Part shown: positions 14,019-20,397 of the stretch, in pieces
How positions within the stretch are numbered: position 1 is the stretch's first letter
Layout of the letters: the number at the start of each line of letters is the position of its first letter
From: a virus
Strand: one strand, 5' to 3'
IMG/VR virus record: IMGVR_UViG_3300048018_000240
Location: 1 to 20,397 of that record
Length of the DNA: 20,397 nucleotides
The notes under the pieces: generated by a model
The model's input: the letters and a program-made list of their open reading frames with translations, nothing else
Database searches by the model: none
Told to the model about the DNA's origin: nothing
Translations under genes and position numbers: made by a program

Positions 14019-15839
14019 ATGGCTGAATTTAAATTTTTAAATACATCTAGAATTAAAGCTAATGAAATGATCTCAGATACGAGAACATACATTGCTCGTT
14101 TATATGGAAGAACGAGTGAGTTGTTTACGACTGCGTCTCCTTTCTCTCAAATTCTTGATGTTTTATCTGAAATAACTAAACTAATTTTCTTCTATATTGA
14201 AGACTCTACGGTTGAGCAAAATATTTTAACTGCACAAAATCCAGAATCAATTTATGGATTATCAAGGCTAGCAGGTCATGACGCTTTTAGAGGTGCAAGT
14301 GCGTATGGCGAAATAAAAATAAGACTAAACACATCAGCATCTACAGATATTGCAGGTGACGCATTAAATATTTCTAAAAACTCTACAATTAAATGTTCTT
14401 CAAATGGATTAGAATACATTTTAAAGACAAACGCTGATAAATTTAGAATTGAAAAAAGTAACTCAAACTATATATACATACCAGTTATTCAAGGTAAAGT
14501 TGAAAACCAAACAGTAACAGCTACTGGAGAAAAACTTCAATCTTTTAACATTATAATAAAAGGCATAACAGATCATCACTCAGTTAGAGTAAGCGTTAAT
14601 AGTGAATTATGGACTAAATATGATTCTTTATATGACATGAAGGTTGGTACTAAAGGGTATTTAGTTAAAACTGGAATCAACGGAGGGTTAGATGTTTATT
14701 TTGGTAATGGTTCTTTTGGTTCAATTCCGCAAGAAGGAGCAAGTATTGATATAGAATACATTGTAACAGATGGTTCTGGAGGAAATCTCACAGGTTCTAA
14801 AGATTTAACTTTTAAATTTGTAACTGAAGGATTTGATTCTTTAGGAGAAGAACATGATTTAAACCAATTATTAGAATCTTCATTTACAGTAACTCCTAAA
14901 ATGGGAGCAGACCCTGAGGATATCGCATTAACAAAGTTAATTGCACCTCTACAGTCTCATTCATTTATTTTAGCTACTCCAAATTCTTATGAGCATTTTC
15001 TTTCAAGATACGGAATGTTCTCTTATTTAGATGCATATAACACAACTGAAGACGGATATTTAGATGACGACAATGTGATTTATTTATTTATGTTACCAGA
15101 TACAAAGAAAAAACTAACAAAGAATAAAGATTATTTTAATCTAGGGTTAGATGAGTTCTTTTTCTCAAGTGATGAAAAGAATGGAATATTAAATCTATTA
15201 GAAAAAAGCGGACAACAGATGGTTACTACTGAAGTTAAAATAGTAGAACCTAAAGTACAAAAATTTAGAATGGATGTTAAAGTAAGATATTTTGAAGGTT
15301 ATAACAAAAAAACGTTATACTCTGAAATAAGATCTAAAATTAGCGAATATTTAATTAGCATAACAAGAAGAGACCGTTTACCTAAATCAGATATCATTGC
15401 AATTTTAGAATCAATTGAAGGTATTGATTCAGTTAACGTTAAATTTACTTCTCAAGTTGAAGAAGACGCAAGAAGAAATGGATTCTATACTTTAGAAAAA
15501 GTAACAGTAACTCCATCAACGCCGGTATTAGAAGATATTGGAAATGGTAAATCTAAATACGTTTTCTTTAAAAGAACTGTAACAACTCAGAGAGTTGATT
15601 TTGAACCTAATGCTGCATTACCAGAAGAAGTTATTAACTTAGATTCATTTGGTGATATTATTTTAGAATCTCAAGAAGTTGCATTGTTTAGAGGAGGTTG
15701 GCAAGATAGAGACGGTGTTGAAGTATTAGATGACGCTAAGCTTGGCGAAATGGCAGCACTATCTATTTACTTTGATGAACCTGCTGTAAAGAATACAATA
15801 TTCGCACAGATACAGGCTAAAAATAGAAAAGCACTATAA
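14019..15839 (+). CDS. Baseplate wedge protein gp6 (baseplate J-like)
   Basis: A 606-residue protein, close to T4 gp6 (about 660). The baseplate J signature lies at residues 225-257: DVYFGNGSFGSIPQEGASID followed by IEYIVTDGSGGNL. The N-terminus has a long helix pair (SPFSQILDVLSEITKLIFFY, and EQNILTAQNPESIYGLSRLA) and the C-terminal half has the J-domain repeat (FRMDVKVRYFEGYNKKTLYS, with ISEYLISITRRDRLPKSDII). gp6 dimers form the iris ring that opens on contraction. It follows gp25 directly, and its stop codon overlaps the start of the next gene by one base (TAATG), showing coupled translation. Confidence 0.9.
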   Translation: MAEFKFLNTSRIKANEMISDTRTYIARLYGRTSELFTTASPFSQILDVLSEITKLIFFYIEDSTVEQNILTAQNPESIYGLSRLAGHDAFRGASAYGEIKIRLNTSASTDIAGDALNISKNSTIKCSSNGLEYILKTNADKFRIEKSNSNYIYIPVIQGKVENQTVTATGEKLQSFNIIIKGITDHHSVRVSVNSELWTKYDSLYDMKVGTKGYLVKTGINGGLDVYFGNGSFGSIPQEGASIDIEYIVTDGSGGNLTGSKDLTFKFVTEGFDSLGEEHDLNQLLESSFTVTPKMGADPEDIALTKLIAPLQSHSFILATPNSYEHFLSRYGMFSYLDAYNTTEDGYLDDDNVIYLFMLPDTKKKLTKNKDYFNLGLDEFFFSSDEKNGILNLLEKSGQQMVTTEVKIVEPKVQKFRMDVKVRYFEGYNKKTLYSEIRSKISEYLISITRRDRLPKSDIIAILESIEGIDSVNVKFTSQVEEDARRNGFYTLEKVTVTPSTPVLEDIGNGKSKYVFFKRTVTTQRVDFEPNAALPEEVINLDSFGDIILESQEVALFRGGWQDRDGVEVLDDAKLGEMAALSIYFDEPAVKNTIFAQIQAKNRKAL

Positions 15840-16114
15840 TGGCAAATTCACCTATTCAAAATTTATTTAAAAGTAGACAAAAGAGAAATTACGAAGTACG
15901 TAAATCTGCAGTAGATTCTAGAAAAAATTTAGGAAATGACTTCAGTGAAAATATTTTAAGAGGTTCTTTATCTGCATATATTATTAGAAATAATACGATG
16001 AATGATTTTATAGTATTAATTCAAAAGGCATTAACTGATTTAGTAAACGCAGTAACGTATTTAAAAGGATTTAAATCGTTTACAACAAAAAAAGATTACA
16101 AAAAATTTAGATAA
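15839..16114 (+). CDS. Small basic protein between gp6 and gp7/gpI-like genes
   Basis: A 91-residue, strongly basic protein (NLFKSRQKRNYEVRKSAVDS at the start, KKDYKKFR at the end), with a hydrophobic helix in the middle (MNDFIVLIQKALTDLVNAVT). It is linked to both neighbours by one-base TAATG overlaps, so it is almost certainly made in fixed proportion with gp6 and the next protein. I do not recognise it. Its position suggests a small wedge component or an assembly chaperone. Confidence 0.75.
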   Translation: MANSPIQNLFKSRQKRNYEVRKSAVDSRKNLGNDFSENILRGSLSAYIIRNNTMNDFIVLIQKALTDLVNAVTYLKGFKSFTTKKDYKKFR

Positions 16115-18864
16115 TGACATATAAAAATCTAAGATTTTACGATAACGATTCTAATGACCTTAATTTAATTTACAATGATGAATTAGATATATGGCAGGGT
16201 GTTGTATATTTACCATTAGTTTCTGCAGGGCTATATGAAACTCTAACGTTACACGTTTTAGAAAATGTAGAAGGACCTTTATTTGAAGATCTTTATGTAA
16301 CTCCAATTGCAGAATCAATAGGAGATGTTGCATTTAAATTTAAATTTGAAAAAGACTATAATTCTAGCGAAGACGTTTTTCTATATAGCGCACAATCAGA
16401 TAATGGAGAGCTTATAGTTAAAAAAGACTTATTTCAATCAGAACCTATTTTATCTTCAACAACATCTACTTCAACATCAGGAGATAAAAAAGTAGTCACT
16501 GCAAATTTACAAGCAAAGCCAATTACATGTCGAGTTGCTTTAAATTCAGAAGAAGAAGGATTTCATATAAAACCTTTAAGTATTGTTGAGGTTGTTGATG
16601 GAGTTGAAACTAGAGAAATAGCAAACATTAAAATATACGGTGAAGTTGAGGCTGAAGACGAAAGACTTAAGACTTTATTAACTAACATCGGAATGAATTT
16701 AGGTGATTTAGATTATTTTATATTTAGAGACTCAAACATTAGCGAGCAATCACCTGACCACATTCTACTAAACCAAAAGAGAAAAGAACTATTATTACAG
16801 GCTTCTTCTATTAAACCCTTTATAGGGACTTATAAAGCTCTTTTACGTGCTATTGATTTCTTCGGATATGATAAAATTACGTTAAAAGAATATTGGTTAA
16901 ATATAAACGAACAGAGCGAGAATTTTGGAAAATTAAAAGCAGTAGCAGTTCCTAATCAGGAAGTTACAGGGTTTTTAGCTGACAAAAATAAAACAACGGA
17001 TCTTCCTAACTCTAATCAGAAGAAAACATCTAGATTTTCTTTAGTATACAGATTAAACAACGCAACTGGAGAATTAGATCAATGGGATATTCCTAAGGTT
17101 AAAGAAGCTTTAGATTATTCTCCAGATGAAGTTTTAGTAAAATTATATGGTTTAAAAAATAAACTTCAAAAAGATTATTTACCATTACAGGCTAAGATAG
17201 TCGATATCACAGGAGAAGGAGATTACTTTTCTCAATTTAATCAAAACGTTTGGAATAACCAACATAATATTAAAGATCAAAACGCTGGAATTGAGTTTGT
17301 GCCTGAAAAAGTACCAGCTCTTAGAAATGTTTACATTGAAGATTTACGTAAAGTAGATTATAGACTTACAGGATTTAATCAAGACTTTAATAGTATACCG
17401 GCTTCAGATAAATTAGAAATATGCGAATCTATAGAAACTTTTTATAGAAATTATTATGATTTAAGCAAGGACACTTTTAATACTTTAGATGGAATCCCAA
17501 TTGGAGCTCCAGTATCTTTTCATGTTGAAAGAGGATTAGAAGATTCATGGGATTTTGCTGAATTTACATGGGAAGACGCAACGGATACTGGTAATCATCT
17601 TTTAACTTGGGAAAACTGGTGGCATAGAGGAGTTTATGAAATTGAATGGCATTTACTAGGACCTAGAGGATATGATAAATCTTTTAGAGGACCTGTTTAC
17701 GAATGGAATCATTTTCCAATGACTTTACCATACGCTGGTAAATATACTGTTGAAGCACATTTACATGATTTATACAATGTACGTTCTACTAGAATTCATA
17801 AAGAATGGATTGAAGTATTGAATAAAAATGTTGAAGTATATGGATTAACTCAAAGAGCTACTAAGAAATTAAATTGGAATGAGTATACATATCAATGGAA
17901 TAAAACTGGAAGTAGTTGGGATTGGTCTAGAGAAAACCTAATGCCAGTATCAGATACTATAAGTACTCTTTATTTAACAATGGATAGAGCCAATTATATG
18001 TCAGACGATAAAGACAATGGAACTCCACATTCTACTGTTAGGAGATACATAGATCCTAATCAAGCAACTGGTTTTAACGAAACACCAGGACCATATCAAT
18101 GGGGAGATTTGGAAACTCAAACATGGGAAGACGGTCCTGAAACTACTTGGAAAATGACAAGAATAGGATCAGATATAAATTCTTCATTTCAGATTAAGAT
18201 AGCAAATTCAGATGGATATTCTCAAGGAACTGATTTAGTAATTGAGCAAACTGCTGGGTTTGGGACAATAAATACAGATTCATACGCAATTCAATCAACG
18301 TATCCATCTGACGCAGCTGATGTACTAGCATGGGAAGCAGTCGCTGACGAGTTAAACAATGTAGATCCTTTAATATATCCTATAATTTCTAAATTTAATT
18401 ATAATGCTATCCTAGTAGACACTGATGGTAATTTAGTAACTGGGAATGGATCTTTAGGACAGGACGTTTGTCCTTATATATTAGCAGTTGGTAAAGAACC
18501 GGCACGAACTCATGATTTTAAAACAGTATCTTTTAGTAATCCAATCGGAGGACTTATAGATCAAAAAATTAACTTTACAAGTTACAACCCAGGGTTTGAT
18601 GATACATATATAATCAACAACTTAGCTGAGCTAAATTTATTAAATCATGTCACATTTTCATATGATTTAACCAACATGCCAGGGGTCGTAAAATCAGAAT
18701 GGAAATTGGTTAATAATACATTAAATATCGAGGATATATATTATAGTAATCAGAGATTAACTTATTTGTTAAAACATAAAGGATATTATACAATTAATTT
18801 AGATTTAACTGATTCAAATGGCAATAAAAATTCAATAACAAAAAATATTTTAAAAATAATTTAA
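16114..18864 (+). CDS. Baseplate wedge protein, gp7/gpI-like, with PKD-like domains
   Basis: A 916-residue protein. Residues about 185-262 look like the tail protein I core: LLTNIGMNLGDLDYFIF, then HILLNQKRKELLLQASSIKP and IGTYKALLRAIDFFGYDKI, the 'GT-x-x-A-L-x-x-A-I-x-x-F-G-Y' pattern of gpI and of the matching part of gp7. An acidic N-terminal domain (1-180) precedes it. Residues about 467-570 are aromatic-rich and end in AGKYTVEAHLHDLYNVRS, and the last 90 residues end in KGYYTINLDLTDSNGNKNSI, both PKD/Ig-like. Between them lies a Trp-rich segment (WNEYTYQWNKTGSSWDWSRE). gp6 and gp7 form the heterotrimeric wedge core, which fits its place after gp6 and a small gene. The gp7 label is by position; the PKD-like parts may reach outward to fibres. 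Confidence 0.65.
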   Translation: MTYKNLRFYDNDSNDLNLIYNDELDIWQGVVYLPLVSAGLYETLTLHVLENVEGPLFEDLYVTPIAESIGDVAFKFKFEKDYNSSEDVFLYSAQSDNGELIVKKDLFQSEPILSSTTSTSTSGDKKVVTANLQAKPITCRVALNSEEEGFHIKPLSIVEVVDGVETREIANIKIYGEVEAEDERLKTLLTNIGMNLGDLDYFIFRDSNISEQSPDHILLNQKRKELLLQASSIKPFIGTYKALLRAIDFFGYDKITLKEYWLNINEQSENFGKLKAVAVPNQEVTGFLADKNKTTDLPNSNQKKTSRFSLVYRLNNATGELDQWDIPKVKEALDYSPDEVLVKLYGLKNKLQKDYLPLQAKIVDITGEGDYFSQFNQNVWNNQHNIKDQNAGIEFVPEKVPALRNVYIEDLRKVDYRLTGFNQDFNSIPASDKLEICESIETFYRNYYDLSKDTFNTLDGIPIGAPVSFHVERGLEDSWDFAEFTWEDATDTGNHLLTWENWWHRGVYEIEWHLLGPRGYDKSFRGPVYEWNHFPMTLPYAGKYTVEAHLHDLYNVRSTRIHKEWIEVLNKNVEVYGLTQRATKKLNWNEYTYQWNKTGSSWDWSRENLMPVSDTISTLYLTMDRANYMSDDKDNGTPHSTVRRYIDPNQATGFNETPGPYQWGDLETQTWEDGPETTWKMTRIGSDINSSFQIKIANSDGYSQGTDLVIEQTAGFGTINTDSYAIQSTYPSDAADVLAWEAVADELNNVDPLIYPIISKFNYNAILVDTDGNLVTGNGSLGQDVCPYILAVGKEPARTHDFKTVSFSNPIGGLIDQKINFTSYNPGFDDTYIINNLAELNLLNHVTFSYDLTNMPGVVKSEWKLVNNTLNIEDIYYSNQRLTYLLKHKGYYTINLDLTDSNGNKNSITKNILKII

Positions 18865-18865
18865 A

Positions 18866-19423
18866 ATGGCAAGTATCACAACAATTTTAGGAACAGACAG
18901 TTTAGCGTCTTCAAGAATCTTAATCAACGACAACTTTTCGTCTCTAGACGATAACTTAGATCAGGTTACAGGTTTATTGAACGTTCAAACTCAATCTTTA
19001 GCATTAACAGGATCTGTTAGCGCTTCAGAACTTAACTTAACTAACGGAGGATCTAACTTATTTGTAGTTAACACATCAAATATAACAGCGTCTTTACCAG
19101 TTACTTTAGAAAACACATTAATATTAGAAGGAGGATTAAGACACTCTGTTGCTGCAGTTTCTGCAGTACCAACAGCAGGTAACTATGAAAAATCTACGTA
19201 TCTTTTAGATGCATCTGGATTAGCACAGCCTTTAGTATTTCCAGCAGGAGATGATGGACAAGAGGTTACTATTATAGCAGACGGATCAAATGTTCAATTA
19301 GATGTTAATAACATCGCTGGACCAACGGCTGCAACAATATTACCTAACGGTACTTTAACAATGAGATACTATAACGGATTATGGTATTTAATCTCTGATG
19401 TTAACTGTACTCTTACATTCTAA
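18866..19423 (+). CDS. Short tail fibre-like protein
   Basis: A 185-residue protein rich in Ser, Thr, Asn, Leu and Ala with almost no Lys. The N-terminus (TILGTDSLASSRILINDNFS, then SLDDNLDQVTGLL) is the 'D-S-x-x-x-S-R-x-x-I-N-x-N-F' segment common at the start of phage fibre and structural proteins, followed by repeated short strands (LALTGSVSASELNLTNGGS, then LPVTLENTLILEGGL) of a fibrous beta shaft. The C-terminus (GTLTMRYYNGLWYLISDVNC) resembles a small globular tip. It starts one base after the gp7/gpI-like gene. Role: likely a trimeric fibre or fibre-connecting protein; a receptor-binding function is inferred. Confidence 0.65.
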   Translation: MASITTILGTDSLASSRILINDNFSSLDDNLDQVTGLLNVQTQSLALTGSVSASELNLTNGGSNLFVVNTSNITASLPVTLENTLILEGGLRHSVAAVSAVPTAGNYEKSTYLLDASGLAQPLVFPAGDDGQEVTIIADGSNVQLDVNNIAGPTAATILPNGTLTMRYYNGLWYLISDVNCTLTF

Positions 19424-19443
19424 TAAAAAATAATAAAAATTAA

Positions 19444-20397
19444 ATGGCTACACCATTAATAAGAATACCGCAAGAACAGGGTGGTACTATGTATGCTTTT
19501 TCTAGCGCTGCTAGAGATCTTACTCGTGCTTATTATAACCCTGATGTTGTTTTTGAGTATTCAAAATTTGCGCTTTTAGATATTCCAGTTGTTGCTGAGC
19601 CATCACCTGGTAGTACTAATAATTATATTCAATTTAGTAATCTATTTGAAGGTGGACCTGTTGGTGGAAACTCATCAGCGCCAAACTATAGTGATACACT
19701 ACCCGACGATAATGCCAATCGTCACTTTGCACAAACTTTTCAAAATTACGCGCTTAATTTAGAAAACTTTATATTAAATGATGATGATTTTGATAACACG
19801 TTATACTCTTCTGATTCTGAAAAAATATTTTTTAAATGGTTAAATCATTTAGGAGCTTTTAGAACAAGGCCAGCAACTTCACAAGAAGCATCTACAGGAT
19901 ATTCTAGAGTAGTTGAAGAAGATGATTCAGTTCAAAATGGATCTGAATATAGCCAAGTAGTTAAATATTTAGGAAATGTAGACGTAACAAATGATAAAAA
20001 CTATCAAGGAGATACGTATAATGAAGTATTTGTAAACGTACCTTCTTACGTAGGATATACACCTAAAGTTTTATTTAAATCTAGTGATTACAACACTACA
20101 GCAACTTCTTACGAGATTTTAACTAACTCTATTAACGGTAGAAGCGGTCAAGCACATCCGGACGCAAATATTAATTTAGATCCTTTAGCAGATAGCTCAA
20201 ACGGTTCTATTAATATAGACTCGAATTCAACATACAATTACGGGATTGAATGGAATTCTTCAGCATATTCTAAAATTGTAAGTGATAAAAAATTAAACAA
20301 CCTTTTAGATTATTCTAAAAGAGGTGGAGATTTTAGATTTAATGCAATTCTAGTATATTATGATGTTTATTCTAAATCTAATTCTGGAAATAGATCA
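19444..20397 (+). CDS. Large virion structural protein, 3' end beyond the window
   Basis: An open frame of 318 codons from ATG at 19444 to the last base, without a stop, so the protein is longer than 318 residues. It begins MATPLIRIPQEQGGTMYAFS and continues with SKFALLDIPV, a Gly/Ser/Asn-rich loop, an aromatic helix pair (FAQTFQNYALNLENFILNDD, then KIFFKWLNHLGAFRTRPA) and Ser/Tyr/Asn-rich strands. Composition, lack of Cys and position after the fibre-like gene fit a baseplate or fibre-attachment protein. The start follows a 20-base A/T gap with no Shine-Dalgarno site. I do not recognise the family. Confidence 0.7.
   Translation, partial: MATPLIRIPQEQGGTMYAFSSAARDLTRAYYNPDVVFEYSKFALLDIPVVAEPSPGSTNNYIQFSNLFEGGPVGGNSSAPNYSDTLPDDNANRHFAQTFQNYALNLENFILNDDDFDNTLYSSDSEKIFFKWLNHLGAFRTRPATSQEASTGYSRVVEEDDSVQNGSEYSQVVKYLGNVDVTNDKNYQGDTYNEVFVNVPSYVGYTPKVLFKSSDYNTTATSYEILTNSINGRSGQAHPDANINLDPLADSSNGSINIDSNSTYNYGIEWNSSAYSKIVSDKKLNNLLDYSKRGGDFRFNAILVYYDVYSKSNSGNRS

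Noticed and set aside
74-19423. Tailocin, type VI secretion or eCIS locus instead of a phage
   Set aside because: gp25, J-like, hub and spike genes are shared by these systems, but the neck-like protein, S1-like gene and fibre genes, with no ClpV or AAA ATPase or toxin cargo, favour a phage. The window is too short to exclude it fully.
18866-20397. Diversity-generating retroelement target at the fibre genes
   Set aside because: No reverse transcriptase, template repeat or C-type lectin-like variable end is visible in the window.

Overview
The window is a densely packed, single-strand (+) stretch of a contractile-tailed bacteriophage (myovirus) genome. It holds the late gene block for the baseplate, spike, neck and fibres. 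The DNA is very AT-rich, genes overlap or abut, all stop codons are TAA or TAG, and no start has a recognisable Shine-Dalgarno sequence; most starts sit in an A-rich leader with A at -3. Together these suggest a phage of a Bacteroidota host, probably Flavobacteriia-like. The host is an inference, as nothing here names it. The neck-like protein and the absence of an ATPase or toxin cargo argue for a phage rather than a tailocin, T6SS or eCIS locus.

Layout. (1) 1-1753: end of an upstream gene, then four small overlapping genes of unknown function. (2) 1805-9637: hub and tube block: a tube-initiator/cap-like protein, a LysM-type gp53-like wedge protein, a gp27/gpD-like hub with a Pro-Glu linker, a second tube- or hub-associated protein, a gp5-like spike with OB fold but no lysozyme domain, and a large conserved-looking virion protein. 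(3) 9689-12782: an island not expected in a tail module: a four-domain ribosomal protein S1 homologue closed by a strong intrinsic terminator, a small LPD29-like protein, and an amidoligase-like protein with a C-terminal pentapeptide-repeat-like region preceded by tandem hairpins. (4) 12801-18864: a gp13-like neck protein and the wedge core gp25 - gp6 (J-like) - small protein - gp7/gpI-like protein with PKD-like domains. (5) 18866-20397: a fibre-like protein and a large virion protein cut by the window end.

How it fits together. The wedge genes (gp25, gp6, gp7/I-like, gp53-like) would build the six wedges around a hub (gp27-like) carrying the spike; the tube-like proteins would form the platform on which the tail tube polymerises, and gp13-like protein would join head and tail. 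The striking part is region 3: a phage-encoded S1 with the ribosome-docking type of domains, in a genome without Shine-Dalgarno sites, next to an amidoligase-like enzyme. The S1 could bias host ribosomes toward phage messages late in infection, and the ligase-like protein could modify a protein or cell-wall amine/carboxyl group; both roles are inference.
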